Source: Pseudoips prasinana (lineage: Eukaryota; Arthropoda; Insecta; Lepidoptera; Nolidae). From it: 64,000 nt of DNA. Below, piece by piece: positions 21,713 to 34,385 of the stretch. The position numbers and the translations under genes are program-made. Each line of letters opens with the position of its first letter. The stretch's first letter is position 1. Location of the stretch: positions 22,778,001-22,842,000 of the forward strand of contig OX621238.1 of assembly GCA_951640165.1 (NCBI GenBank), written 5' to 3'. The notes under the pieces were generated by a model, which saw nothing but the letters and a program-made list of their open reading frames with translations, was not told the DNA's origin and ran no database searches.

Positions 21713-22712
21713 AGCTTTAGCACTTCTCCTATGACTTTGTCCGCATGTGTTTTGGATGTTTTTAGCTTTCTTAATTCTTCCAAAATGTCTAAACTTCTGT
21801 CTACATTTTCAATTCAATTCCTATAGGTAGTGTTATATCAACTCCTAAGTGAATTTAAGTAGACATGTAAACAGGAGCATAAACATTTAATTACATATTC
21901 CTCTTTTCGAAATTGATAAACTTTCACCACAAACATTCCTCCCCTGATTAACACACACGAGGGGAGCATTTTCGAAAATCTATATATCTTAATTATAACG
22001 ATAAGTCTCATGTACTTAATTTCTAATAATTAAATTTAAAGACATACCGTGTAATTATTTAACCCCTATTTCATCCTTGTAAGGTGACATTTTCAAACAC
22101 ACCGAAACATGGGTAGGTACCTATATTTATTTGTAACGGAAAGTGCTAATATTCAATTAGATGCTTTTGCTAAATTAGCGGCTTCCATGCAACCGTCCAT
22201 GCATCTTTGTCACACCACCCATATTTCATACCTTTAGGACCGGAATATCCAAATCATAGTTCCCGCGCAAATGCCTAGGCTCTGTTGAGTCTAGTCGCAA
22301 AGTTTAGGATGAAATTAGGCAAGAACGACTTGAATTTTTCGAGTCGTGTTTAAATAAATTATTCATCTAGGTAGCCATTAATCCCGAATCTCATTGGAAT
22401 AAGAGGACAGTCTAGCAACAATCAACATAGTAAATAATTATATACATATTAATGAAGCTTTGAGTGCTTTGATTAGCTAACTGTCATTAATGTAAGTAAT
22501 TTACCTAACTGGGTAAATTAAATTAATCACCATTAGTTAATATAGAGAGATACGGATAAAGTTTTGTTTAATATGGTTAGATTTATGATAAGGATTTTAT
22601 GTATGTATTTATGTTATATTTATTTTATGTACACGCCATAAAAAGTTAATAAAAGCCAATAATCGTAAGATATTTTAAACATTCTAATTACAATTACTTC
22701 CAAAGTAGATAG
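21713..22712. other. No recognisable feature
   Basis: AT-rich; no frame over 60 codons. Confidence 0.25.
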
Positions 22713-22924
22713 ATAATAATAATATCCTGGGACAATATTCATACACGGTCATCTGATCCTAAACTAAGTAGAGCTTGTACTATGGAAACCAGATAACTGA
22801 TATACTACATACATATACTACTTTTCTTTTGTAAATACATAATTATAAAGATAATTATACCCAGACTCAGGTCAAACAGACATGTTCATGAACACAAATA
22901 TCTGCCCTGGGTGGGAATCGAACC
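22713..22924 (-). mobile_element. SINE family A, head lost
   Basis: (AAT)n tail, ATCCTGGGAC start, core TAGAGCTTGTACTATGGAAA, and the B-box complement GGGTGGGAATCGAACC. The head beyond the B-box is replaced by a LINE tail from 22926. Confidence 0.85.
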
Positions 22925-22925
22925 G

Positions 22926-23100
22926 AAGATAAATAAACTCTTTATTGTACACCAAAAGAATAACAAATAAATAAACACTCAAAATCTTAAAGTTTACAAT
23001 GGGCGGATTTATCACAAAATGTGATCTATTCGAGACAATCAAAGTATTGAACGGAGAAGGAGATATTGAGGGAGGTTGTTGGTGTACAGATACATTATAA
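22926..23100 (-). mobile_element. LINE 3' UTR fragment
   Basis: Plus reads AAACTCTTTATTGTACACCA directly after the SINE B-box. It is the same LINE 3' end as at 10608 and 25890. The upstream boundary is uncertain. Confidence 0.55.
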
Positions 23101-24291
23101 ATACTACCTATAAGTACACATAATAAAAAGAAAATAGAAATAAAGTATAGTATATGTAAGTGTTATATTAATTTATGTAATAACAATATATAGAACATTA
23201 TCCTATTACAATTACCTCAGGTTATGCAATAATTAATAGTTTCAGTTCAATGCATAAAGTTGTTACGTAAAGTGTGCGCAAGTTAGGTGATAACATTAAC
23301 TAAACCAATGAGATTGTTGACACCAGTGCAAAAGCTTCATTAAACACGTACACATAAACACAAGAAATTTCAAGTATCTGTGGACGTTTATTACAGAGTT
23401 TGTGGCATTAGTTTTGGTAGATAAACAGTTGTTACAGCCCCTAATGTTTTGAAGTTAAACAAACGATATCCGTTACCCAGCAAAATGAAAATCGATTTAA
23501 AGGCGGCCAATGTACGATGGATATTTATTGTTAGCGTGTGATGTAAATTGAAATGTTTCGTTTAAAAAGTTTAATATTTTAAAGAACCTTCTGGCGCAAT
23601 TCATCATATAAAAATGCTGTATTATTTTCCAAAAATAAGTGTGTATTTTAACAAAAAATATATATATGTATGATGGCGGGAAATGGTGTCTAATATTTTA
23701 GTTGTTAGTTGAAAGACAATCTTCCTGAAATCAGATCCCTTCTAAGCCATACCACCGGCATCCTATAATATGTATTAGGTGATTCTGTTCCGCACTGTAA
23801 GTCACAAAAAAGTTTTGTAAGGTTCTACTAGGCTTGAGTATATATTTATGCCGTCAATTTGCGAACATTTGTAACTTTGTCAGATTTTCCGTGATGTGAA
23901 AAACGTCAAATCGAATGATATACGGTCGTCGTTCCGCAATTTCATATGGAAATACGTGCGAAATACCTGCAACGATATTTATGGGGGACGTTTTGCTAGT
24001 GAGCCCGATTGACAGTCACCTAGAGGCATGTTTATGGCGGGGACCTAAAATTTATAACCACTTGGCCTACGCTTGTAATAAACCAGATAACTCAATTTAT
24101 GGTACTATAACGGCTGGTGTGTCGCTTTCTATGATTCCGTAGTTACATCAAGTAGAGTTACGATGATCACCCAGGGTACAGTGTAGTTAATGTCCCCTCT
24201 ATGGATTCCTTGGTACATGGTATTTGCACGCTTGAATCATAATGCTGCCAAGCAACTTATAACATAGTGTAAAAGTGGAGGTATGTTTTGT
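23101..24291. other. No recognisable feature
   Basis: A 75-codon plus frame at 23915-24142 was inspected; it has no motif and no context for a gene. Confidence 0.25.
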
Positions 24292-25215
24292 AATAATGAA
24301 ATAATGAAATTTATTCAGCACTTGGGTATTAACATACACTTGTACTTGTCAAGTTCACAATGGAGTACATAAACATAGTCGAATACAGTATAAAAATTAC
24401 AAAAATATAATTAGTCTAAAAAAAATAATCTATTATTTTGAAATTTAGTTGTACAATATTAAAATTCAAGAATTGAAGGCAATGAGCATTTGGCTAGCGC
24501 AGAAGGCTCTTAACCAGTAGCTTAAATTAAACAATTAATACCCGAGGCCACCCTTTTAAGGTTCGGGCCACAGCTCAGGGGGCGGCTGAAGCAAAAGGAC
24601 AAAATTCTAAGAGAGGGTGTGATCAGTTGCACGGGATCACCAATGACGTGTTAAGGGGCCAAAGCGATCCTCGCCGCTGAGGAGCCTACCCTAGCTAACC
24701 TGCGGCTTTCTCTAGCTACCTAGGTGGACGACCCGGAGAAGAGAGCCACAAAGAAACTCCAGGCTTGCTTTTTTCGTCTTCTTTTGCTTTTTGTTTTCGT
24801 TCTTTTTTTTTTTTTAATCATGTATTTTCTTACATTGTGATGGGCGTTATGTAGGCTAATGCACGCACAGAACCGTTGTCATCTAATGAATCACAAAAAT
24901 TGTGAGATAATAAACAATAACATTACATTTCACTCAAGCAATTAGAATAACCTCTTGCTAGATGAGAAAACGGTGGGTACATCCGCGTACATTTACAAAA
25001 TTAACAAGTCACACGAAGTCAACCAGAGGCAACGACACAGTATGAAAAAATAAAATATTATGAGTACCCCAACAGCAGTTCGACCAGTTACCGCAAGCAG
25101 CACCCGTTCACGAGTATGACGTGAGGGCCAGCCATCGCCTCCCTCGCCATATTAGAGGGAAGGAAACGACCCGACCCACAACGCCACCGCAAGCATTAAC
25201 ACACAATGGGAGCAT
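24292..25215 (-). repeat. Dispersed repeat G, copy 1
   Basis: An inverted counterpart of 44195-45021. Shared blocks: GTCGTCCACCTAGGTAGC (minus), TAGAGAAAGCCGCA, AACGGTTCTGTGCGTGCATT, AAATTAACAAGTCACACGAA (plus) and GGAAACGACCCGACCCACAA. On the minus strand it ends AATAAATTTCATTATTTCAT, so it is probably the 3' part of a LINE with a TTTCA-type tail. The antisense frame in both copies shares DEKTVG..A.IYKINKSHE, but no longer conserved ORF is present. Confidence 0.75.
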
Positions 25216-25369
25216 GACGAACTTACAACGGGTAGTTCATATTGAAGTCGTTAACAGCCTTCGGCCGAACAGCGTTTGACATGTTCGAGATAATATACAT
25301 TTGTTTAATAATAAGAATATGCATCTAAAAATCTATGATATTACAGAATTATTTCTATAGTCAGTTGAG

Positions 25370-25697
25370 TAAAATATAAATGTATGTCCTTGATGTAACA
25401 TTAAGATGTTGCTCGTGTTCAACCAAGCGACCAAGCGTTTTTGTCGTTTAAATAATCATTGAGAGTGTAATAGGCCTTTTTCATTAAAATATTCCTGACC
25501 TCGGACTTAAACTTAGCATAGGACAGTTCCTGAAGATTTGTAGGTATTTTGTTATATATTCGGATACTCAGTCCGACAAAAGAAGAATGAACCTTTTGTA
25601 AACGATGAGATTCGGCACACAATTTGTGTTTATTTCTAGTGTTTATTGTGTGCGTGTCACTTCTCTTTTGAAACAAATTCAGATTTGTATTCTCCAT
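25370..25697 (-). pseudogene. LINE reverse transcriptase C-terminus (CR1/jockey type)
   Basis: A 92-codon open frame (25697-25419) reads THTINTRNKHKL...HSSFVGLSIRIYNKIPTNLQ...FKSEVRNILMKKAYYTLNDYL. It is the usual end of a CR1/jockey-type RT: the HTxxTRxK block, YNKIP, then YY..NDYLND. No frameshift in this stretch; everything upstream of the C-terminus is missing. Confidence 0.8.
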
Positions 25698-25800
25698 ATG
25701 TTACGTGATTTCCCCTTATTTGATACATTTGATTCATTTTGATATAATGAGGATTCTGGGAATGCGTTTGAAGTCGCCTCATATACATTAGGTTGTTATA

Positions 25801-26100
25801 AATAATAATATCCTGGGACGTTATTCAGACACCGCCATCTGAGCCTAAAATAAGCTAAGCTTGTACCATGGAAACCAGATATATGATATAGATAGATAGA
25901 TAGCTAAACTCTTTATTGTACACCTAAAGAAATAATACAAAGCCATACTACATACATAATTATATTACTTTTCTTTTGTAAATACATACTTTTATAGATA
26001 GGTAATTAAACTCAGACTCGAGACAAACTGACATGATCATGAACACAAATATCTGTCCTGGGTGGGAATCGAACCCACCAGCGGCATGAAAGGCAAGTAT
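25801..26100 (-). mobile_element. SINE family A, with a tiny LINE tail inserted
   Basis: Tail AATAATAATATCCTGGGACG, core and B-box complement GGGTGGGAATCGAACCC are as in other A copies. At about 25893-25945 it carries some 50 bp of foreign sequence (AAACTCTTTATTGTACACCT plus flanks) matching the LINE 3' terminus at 10608 and 22926, preceded by GATA repeats. SINE sequence resumes at ATACTACATACAT. Confidence 0.8.
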
Positions 26101-26304
26101 CTACGTAAAGACAGATAACAATGCTAATCCGTTGTGTTTTTAAAACAGTTATTATTATGTAGTAAGGTTTGTCGACCAAATGGTTCATTACAATCGTAAC
26201 GATAAACACGTAACAATATTTATCGATATTTGGCTCGTGTTTGTTTCATGAAATCCTCGTTAACAAGTTTGCTAACTACAAACAAATTAGAAAATTGATT
26301 TGTG

Positions 26305-26402
26305 TACAGACGCCGTCAAGCTACCTCAATCTGTCAAATTTCCCCAATTGAAAGTGAACCTTATACTTAAGTGATAAAGTTGAAAATCTATAAAAGAAAT
26401 TT
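26305..26402 (+). mobile_element. Half copy of the GTACAGACGCC MITE
   Basis: TGTACAGACGCCGTCAAGCT...CAATCTGTCAAATTTCCCC, then AGTGAACCTTAT and AAGTTGAAAATCTATAAAAG. This matches one orientation of the full element at 57402-57546 and lacks the opposite inverted end. Confidence 0.75.
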
Positions 26403-26586
26403 GAAATATTGTGTGTTATTGGTATATTTATTTTTAATAATTATCGTGATCCAATATCGTTTCTGAACAATAAATTTGGTAGGTGAACACTAATTACCAG
26501 GAACTCGGTCAATACAGACAGAAGAAATGAATTTGAGCTACTGGTTACTAAGTAAAAGTTATTCACGTTACCTACTCAAAAAATGG

Positions 26587-26845
26587 TCTGGTTGGGGTGG
26601 TTGGTAAATACTTGCCTTTCAAGCCGCAGGTCGTGGGTTCGATTCCCTCCCTTGACAGATATTTGTGTGCATGATATGTCTATTTGTTCTGAGTAATTAT
26701 CTATATAAGTATTTATTTACAAAAGAAAAGTAGTTTATTTAGTACCTATATCAGTTATCTGCTTTCCATAGTCCAAGTTTTGCTTAGTTTGGGATCTGAT
26801 AATCGTGTGTGAATAATGTCCCAGAATATTTTTATTATAATGTTT
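26587..26845 (+). mobile_element. SINE family A
   Basis: A-box-like GTGGTTGGTAAATAC, B-box-like GGGTTCGATTCCC, core TCCAAGTTTTGCTTAGTTTG, ending AATAATGTCCCAGAATATT. Confidence 0.85.
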
Positions 26846-26965
26846 CGGTTTCCATATAAAATAATTTTGAACAATAATATTACAAGATTTGTTGTTTTAG
26901 GCTTAGGTGAAGCGCTCTAAATGTACATACATTGTATAAGTATTTATTAAATACGTTTTATGAGT

Positions 26966-27153
26966 AATTTACCCACTTCAATAATATATATTGAAACACT
27001 GATTCAATAAATAAACACAATGAAATTATATATGAAAAAAGTTAATGTAGGTTATTACTCGTTTAAAAGATAAAAGTAAAGCAAAATGGCATAATTTCAT
27101 TGTGTTTATTTATTGAATCAGTGTTTCAATATAGATTACTAAAGTGGATAAAT
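26966..27153. mobile_element. Fold-back element, ~64-bp arms
   Basis: Left arm about 26966-27030, right arm 27091-27153, spacer ~60 nt. About 41 bp (26989-27029 against 27091-27132) are a nearly perfect inverted match around TGAATCAGTGTTTCAATA. The outer ~20 bp are diverged. No TSD recognised. Confidence 0.85.
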
Positions 27154-27159
27154 TGATTG

Positions 27160-28200
27160 CTTCGAGAATAGCTTCGAGGGTTGAATTGTGGTGGAAAGAT
27201 AAGTAGGGAGTAATGTACGTACTGTGTAACAAAATTATGTGCGTAAATATTTAAAGGCCCTTGTTAGATTACCTAAACTCAGTTAAATTAAAAGGGTGTA
27301 TGTTACAAAGGAACTTTTATTGGAACACTTCATTCAACATTCAAAATTCTTGTGCTGTGTCAGTTCAAAGTTTTGCCCATTTAAATAAACAATAGTTTCT
27401 CCTTTTACCAGCGTATTATTGGTATATGTTTAATTTCCTTCCGATATTTGAAATTGCGACACATACGTAAATAATGGAAGTATATTTTTTTTTGCTGTTA
27501 GTTTATGACCGCGACTTTAAATTGAAGAAGAAACGTTTAATAAAATTTGGTTTTTCAAGTGTTTTCAAATTAAGGAGATATGAAATATATTGTTTTGGTG
27601 AATTTACAGCCTTACAGTACACGACACCATGTACATACAGTAATTATATTATCCAGCTCAGTTTACAGGAGGTTAAAAGTTGGTAGGGCCTTAATGAAAC
27701 TTAAAACCTTATACCAGCAGGTGGTAGGTGATAATTGGAAACTTTGTTTCTACGAATTAGTCGTAATACTAACCAAATTTTGAATTCTTGATTCATCATC
27801 TTTGGTATATTCTTTCAATTTTTTATAATTTTTTTTTCATTAGTGACTTTTCACACCCTTTGTAATTTTTTATAAATTCCGTTCTTAACGTCTACTTCAT
27901 AAAAGGTACTTAATGTAAAAATTTGGCGTCTAAGTTTGCTATGACCGAACGGGATCGTTAAAATATTTACAGTTATTTTATTACACCTTTTAAAAATACG
28001 CCGTAGAACAATGTTTTTATTCTGTTCCAGATGTGAAATAATTAATGGTTCCTCTATATAGGGTATTTATAAAGTATAATGAATTTAATTTCAAACCATA
28101 AGCTACATAACATTGCCAGCTATCACTTGAACCTGCATTTAGACATGGAAGTATTTAAAATAAATAATTTGCCTATCCAGTATGTAAATCAGTCAATATA
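27160..28200. other. No recognisable feature
   Basis: AT-rich. Frames at 27474-27686 and 27580-27783 overlap and look random. Confidence 0.25.
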
Positions 28201-28703
28201 GCTCTAAATGAGACTTGCCAGAGAATCCCAGGGTGCCTCAAACCCACGCCGTTTCAAAAGCTGTATCCTCTGCGAAGAATCAAGCCCCCGATTGTAAGAA
28301 GAAAAGTAGCTGGTGTTGAGAAGTGTAAGTAGAAGATTGACAAGAAACACCCTCTTTATAATTTAGTTATAGCTCCTTCAGTTTTCTATTGAAAACTCGT
28401 GAAAGTTTCCTAGCCAGAAAGCCAGGTAACCTCATGGCGAGCAAAAAATTACCTTTGGGACATATTTACAATGGCCAACCTGCACGCCTCTCAACAGACT
28501 ACGCACCCAGGTTGGTAGATCCAATGAAAACATGTGCAAATGGGGTTCCATTACCACATGACAAAAAATCTGCCAGTGTGGCACCCCAAGGCCCATTCAT
28601 CTATTTGTCCGCCTGCCCAGTCTCTTGCTCCCTTCAGGATTTGTATGAGGCTTCACCCAAAGCAGTCAGCGTAACCCATCTTTCGGCAAATAAAATTTAA
28701 TTG
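28201..28703 (+). pseudogene. LINE reverse transcriptase C-terminal region
   Basis: First block (28201-28332): ALNETCQRIPGCLKPTPFQK, LYPLRRIKPPIVRRKVAG. This is the thumb-like ALNxTCRxxTGCLKPTP...LAGIxPPxIRR motif of a LINE clade. After stops and a frameshift a second block (28389-28700) follows: LKTRESFL-like start, LSTDYAPRLVDPMKTCANG, then LSACPVSCSLQDLYEASPKA and a stop. The last part matches the Cys-rich CPxxCTxEDLxxAT end of the same clade. The 103-codon frame here is therefore a relic, not a host gene. Confidence 0.65.
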
Positions 28704-30544
28704 ACACCATAAGAAGAATACAACCAGCGGTACCGGCGGCCTTACGTGATCTCTGAAGTACTATCAGAGAGACTATCCAGATTGGAAACAGATCTTCGTT
28801 ATTACAAACAGATTTGTCAAAACATGTGTGACAGGAGCTCGACCAGACGGCTTAACAGTTCGGATTCAGAAATCGTCACAGCGGGTTTTAAATGGATAAT
28901 CAATAAGTGATAATATGTATTATGTACAAATGGCTCTTGAATTCAGGTATAATCACATCATGTTTTAAATTTTTATTTTATCGTACTTTTACCAGCCATT
29001 ATTGGAAAATTATTTTATACTAAAAGCTTCGTTAACTTTTATTTCTTTTTTCGCTTGAGTTGTGGCTAAATTCGTTACAGCATACGAAATCAACCAATAA
29101 TGTCTCTGAAGCTTTATTATAAGTAGTACTCTCTAAATACTAATATATAATATAAAAAATCAGTGCTCAAAAACTCGAACGTTGCTCACCCAGGAAACCT
29201 TAAATCTGCCTTAACAGTTGAGTGATGTTCAGGGTAATGTCAGTATGTATAAATCATGGTAATGTCAAGCATTATACTTGCTTCACAAGTCTTCTCGTTC
29301 TCGTTTTCCTATTTTTATTACTTGTCTATTCTGTTGCTACTGATATAGGAGTGACTGCGACTATAAACTATTAACAATAATAGTTAGATCAGGTATAAAA
29401 ATCGATTAGGTTTCAGAATATTTGTAAGGATTTAGATTTAGACGCCTTAACGTGCTCTCCAAGACATGAAGGGTATTGCCTTGATACAAACATTCGTTTA
29501 CAATGGCTTTAAAAGGAGTGGTTATCAAGACCACTGTATGTTTTGTTGTTTTTTATTTCTGTATGTTACGTCATTTCTCCGTTGTTTGTTAACAGATTTT
29601 TGTTCCAGTCGGTTGTCTAGAAGAAAGGTTGTATTCGGTTTCATGTTTTTAAACAGTTCAGTTTACAACTACATGGGTTAGGCCACCAAGTCGTTGCTGT
29701 TGTGAGTAAAAATTCTTGAATTAATAATAATAATAAGTGATAGTCGTTTCTGCCAATGGATTAATAGCAAAGTGATTCGAAAAACACCTAGAGGCTTACG
29801 TTATGTGGTTGGGTCAAGAAAAGATCGAAAAAGCGGCGATCGACGGCTCGCATTGTCAGGAGGTTCCTGTCTCTAGCCGTATACTTCGGTAGCATGGACC
29901 CCGTTTCTGCTGCCGGTTGCAGACCCTATTTTTTTTATTTTAAATTGTATAATTTTGTTATCTATATATATATATATATATATTTAAAAGAAAGAGTCTG
30001 ATTTTATTAATGAGTTTAATAGCTGAATAGGATAGTGGTGTATATATCAGGAAGATTTTTCGATTCTATTATATTAACTTCGAATTTAACCTCATCTTTT
30101 TCTGTATTTTACTACACGAATTTCTTCCCACGTGTTTGAAAAATAAGTATTATATTATAACCCGTCCCCAAATGGGTCAGAATAATAAATAACAAGTATA
30201 TTCAGGTAGAAGAATCCATCAAGCAACACAGTGGATGTATAAGTAAATTACCCAGCTGGTAACAATAGAACATGACATAGAAATATCACCGCCCGGCCAG
30301 TCCACGCCCGCGCCCGTCTCTACAGAGGCCGACAACAAATTGGAAAATGGATAAACTAGGTAATAATAGATAAAGAATATCCGAGCCAATTTCATTATCG
30401 CTAGATCATAACGTAGCAGCTCCAGACTTTTTCATTTTCAAGTGAGCTCTTATTTATTGAGGCGTTAAATAAAGGTGGAAACAGTTTATTTACTGAGAAC
30501 GTGGGATACAAAGCTGAATGAAATGAAAAACGCATTTAATTTTT
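28704..30544. other. No recognisable feature; (TA)n at 29963-29983
   Basis: Includes a 71-codon frame at 29466-29681 with no motif and a short TA microsatellite. Positions 28728-28765 faintly resemble SINE family D text. Confidence 0.25.
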
Positions 30545-30795
30545 ACCTGTTGGCATGGTTGGCAAATGCTTGTTTTTCACGCCGGTCGTGAGTTCGATTC
30601 TCACCCAGGACAGATATTTGTGTGCATGTCTGTTTGTTCTGAGTCTGGGTGTAATTATCTATTAAAGTATGTATTTACAAAAGGCAATATAGTATATGTA
30701 GTATATCAGTTACCTGGTTTCCATAGTACAAGCTCTGCTTAATTCGGGATGAGATGGTCGTGTGTAAATATCCCAGTATACTATTATTTGAATAA
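30545..30795 (+). mobile_element. SINE family A
   Basis: A-box-like TGGCATGGTTGGCAAA, B-box-like GAGTTCGATTCTC, core CTGAGTCTGGGTGTAATTAT, CCATAGTACAAGCTCTGCTT. The tRNA-like head has lost two bases relative to 55782. Confidence 0.88.
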
Positions 30796-32169
30796 TAGGT
30801 AGTGTTAATATTAATTAATGTTAGTAGATTTTCTCAGTTGTTTCTGAATCGATTTTGATGAGTATTTTTATATTGTGTAGGGAATGGTTTAAGAATGGTC
30901 TCATAATAATTTTGCTCAAAATGATCGTTGTTAAAATAAATTAATCCGGTTTTATGTTTTGAACAATATTATTTAATTTATTGTTTAATACAAGTAGTAT
31001 TTAGGTATAATATACCAGTCATCGTTGGAGTGGTATGATGAAATCATTATTTAAGTCGAGACGTTTTCAATAATAAATTAAATTAAGGTGTGTATGGCTA
31101 ACTTGGAAAAAGAACATGTCATTCAATCTCTTATTTAGGCCCATCGGATATAAGTAATAATGTGAAAACTACAAGGAAGTCATAAATTTTTATACCTGCT
31201 TAGTTTTTTTTAAATGGGTTAGTATATTTACAAGTAATATTAAAATCACTTTAAAGAAATGATTGCGTTCCAAAACTCAGGTGTCTGAAACGACGTGATC
31301 GATTTATTTACTAATTATATAAGTAATCGAATATTGTAATTCAAATACCCAGCCTTTTTTGTTTTTGAATTTGTCATACCGTACATTTAATAAAACCTAC
31401 AAAGTTAACGAATGTCGCCAAATTATACGCCGCACCGTTTTCAATCTTAAACTAGAAAAATATTGTCCATACATAGGGCCTTTTGTTGTTTTGTATTTTC
31501 CTTTTATATTTGAAGAAGCGGGACAAACTCTTACTTAACCCAATCAATCCTTAATGTTTCTGAATGTGGCAGAAGGTAAAAAAAAATGTTACGTACTATA
31601 ATGCCTTAACGGTTTTGTGCATCGAACAACGACCGATAAATACAAAAAAGGGATGATATAGGAGTAGTATTTCTAATCGTAAGTCGTTTCTCTGACGACG
31701 ACACTCTTCTTATGTAGAGGCGATAATATTGACTCGTCAAAAAAAGGGTTCGCCGTTGGTGCATAAATGGTCTGAGTGCTTGGCCTCACTAGTATTATAA
31801 TGGCCGATTAGACGAGTGACCGCACTGGAAAGCTTTAAATTTGAACTGAGAACAAATGAAGAACAATTCGTGTTTAATACATTCTTTGTGCAAACGACCG
31901 GTTTTGCTCGCCTGTGCTCCATTGTGGCCGAGAACCTAAAAGCTAGACAATAATTATACGGGTTTCATATAGATGTTCTTTTTCCATACTGTAGAGACTA
32001 TGTGTGAGTACAGTCAAGCAAAAATACTATACTATATCTATAAACGAAATTAATGATTAAATTACATTTCGTTATTGTTAGAATTTGTATCCGTATGTTC
32101 GTACATAACAATATTATTACTAAAACTTATAATCCCATATCGGATAATTGGAAACGTATTTACCTACCC
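30796..32169. other. No recognisable feature
   Basis: A 61-codon minus frame at 31737-31922 was inspected and shows nothing recognisable. Confidence 0.25.
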
Positions 32170-32390
32170 GAAGATACCGGGAATTTCAAATTTAAATATA
32201 TACTCCGTGAGATAAATAAACCCAATTTGAGACCCACGTTGGAGAATTTTATATAGTTAGTTTGTTGTTATATCATTATTTGCAGAAAACACTTGCGCAA
32301 TACTGGGAAATTCCAATTTAAGTATATACTCCATGAGATGTAATACACCCAATTTGTGACCCAACTTGGAGAATGTAATATAGGACTTAG
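32170..32390. repeat. Imperfect tandem duplication, ~127-bp period
   Basis: GGGAATTTCAAATTTAAATA...TATACTCCGTGAGAT...CCCAATTTGAGACCCA near 32180 recurs as GGGAAATTCCAATTTAAGTA...TATACTCCATGAGAT...CCCAATTTGTGACCCA near 32307. Confidence 0.7.
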
Positions 32391-32662
32391 TTCAGGAAAC
32401 CTCGAATTGAATCTCTCTTCAACTGAATGTAGCATAGAGGTCTTCGTTAAATGCGCGTATCTAAAGAATTCGTGAGATATTCAATAAACCTAGTTAAAAA
32501 TACTAGGTATTTAATGATTAATTCGTCTAATCTACCACCCTTACGTATCATAGTGACGCGCCTAGCGAGTATGCAGTTTACGCATGTAGCGACTACATAT
32601 CTGTACGTATCGACTGTATATTGGCACGTAGGTAGATTAAGCACACTGTTCACCGATAAGTT

Positions 32663-32830
32663 AAGATAATAATAATAAAACGTTTATTTGCCACAAAAAC
32701 AAAAATACAAAATTCGGATTTTTTACTATGATACATGCGATTTACAATAGGTACTGGTCCTGGTTCCCAAACTAGGCTGAAGCCTGTATCTTGGGAGACA
32801 GTGCTCAGTCAAAGATGTGATACAATAGAC
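32663..32830 (-). mobile_element. LINE 3' end
   Basis: Minus strand ends TTGTGGCAAATAAACGTTTT then (ATT)n. A similar terminus is on plus at 46745-46795. The upstream boundary is uncertain. Confidence 0.5.
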
Positions 32831-33915
32831 AGACGTGATATAAGAAGATAGATAGAAGGGAAGAAGAAGATTGTAATAAGCATGTATTATCATAGTATAT
32901 AAGCCATATTTTACCCAAAATAAACCAGACGTTATAACACCTTGTCTCTTTACTTTAATTGCCATAGCATCATGGCAAACGCACTCATCTCTATCCATAC
33001 ATATCCATGAGATGATGGTTTAAACTAATTTTGACTACAGTACAAGAGTTAGATTCTATTATATTAGAGAAGAAAGATGAGTACATAAAGTGCGAGACTA
33101 CAAATGATATATGTGGGATAAATTATGTGTAGTGCGAAGTCTATTGTACAGGTCACGTCACAAAAATATAGATTAAATTAAATCTCCACCGACTCATATT
33201 GTATATTAGACGCAGAGATGAAAAATTCCACGTAATTTAATAAACCTACCCTTCGCAGAGAGATGAACCGCAAAAGAAAAAGTAAATTTAGTTCGATAGC
33301 AAGTGAATTACATAAAAACATGGCTAAGTTCGTGACAGTCCCCAATAGCCAGGGTTCGGGTACGTTTAATAGATGTAAAATAATATTAAGTTGTTTAACT
33401 AGGTACACAATAAGTAGGACTGTCACTGTTAAAATTGTTCTATTACTTATTCATTAAATGTCATTTTAAATTTTTCTCTGAAGTGTTCATACACTTCTTT
33501 CTTTTAATGTATGTTGATTTGATGTAATATTTATGATGATATGCATTTTATGTATGTTGTGTTGTTGTGTACTTATGAATAGCATCGTAATTCCCTTTTT
33601 CGAAATATATCTTTAATTAAAAGTTTAATACAAGACCTCATTGAAATATTATTTTAAATATTGCAAATAAATATCATATGAAATTTATTTTCAATAGTTA
33701 AAATGAGATCATGAGATACAATTTATTAATTATATTTAAATTGTGAGTTGTCCTTAGCAGTCGCATACTTTTAGCTCAAGGCATTTGATAAAGTATAGAA
33801 AAATAAAATTATTTATTTACATTTGATACGTGATATTGATCCATATTTTGATCCAATATTTAAACATTTCTAATACTCGATACTATTAGTAGTTGTTAAA
33901 ATATATCACTATGTC
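32831..33915. other. No recognisable feature
   Basis: Opposing short frames at 33178-33457 look random. No repeats recognised. Confidence 0.25.
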
Positions 33916-34016
33916 AATTCTATTTGTAGAGGTTCCTCACAAAAGACGTAAGAAACCCTTGGTGTCATTCCAAGGGTTTCTAACCCCTTTTGTGAGGAAC
34001 CCCTACAAATAGAATT
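33916..34016. repeat. Long hairpin, 47-nt arms, 7-nt loop
   Basis: Left arm 33916-33962, loop TGTCATT 33963-33969, right arm 33970-34016. Only a few mismatches (a GACGT/CCCCT-type difference in mid-arm). Contains TTCTATTTGTAGAGGTTCCT and its inverse. Confidence 0.9.
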
Positions 34017-34385
34017 ACAGAATTGAAATAAGTTTTTTCGAGAAAAATGTAAAATGTTCAGTTGAATCTACTTTCAAGGGCAGTCTACGGCCAAAACTTA
34101 TAAATTGACCGATATTGTCCAAGTTTTGAAGTAGGGCTAGAAAAATAAAACATACTCTGTGAAATATTTTTTTGTTCTTTGACAGAGAGTGATGTTACAT
34201 GAATTATGATTGATCGACACACTTTAATCTTTATTTTTCGATATTGTTTTTGCTATGCATTGTGTTGATTTGACATGTCTAGAAGTTTTAAAATTGCTTT
34301 CTTACACTTTACCCTTCACAATGTTTTAAGAAGGCATTCCACCAAGCGTATAGTGCTTTAATTTCAGCGTAAGTGGCGCTACAGA

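Noticed and set aside
23915..24142. 75-codon plus-strand frame as a small gene
   Set aside because: No motif, no conserved context and composition like its flanks.
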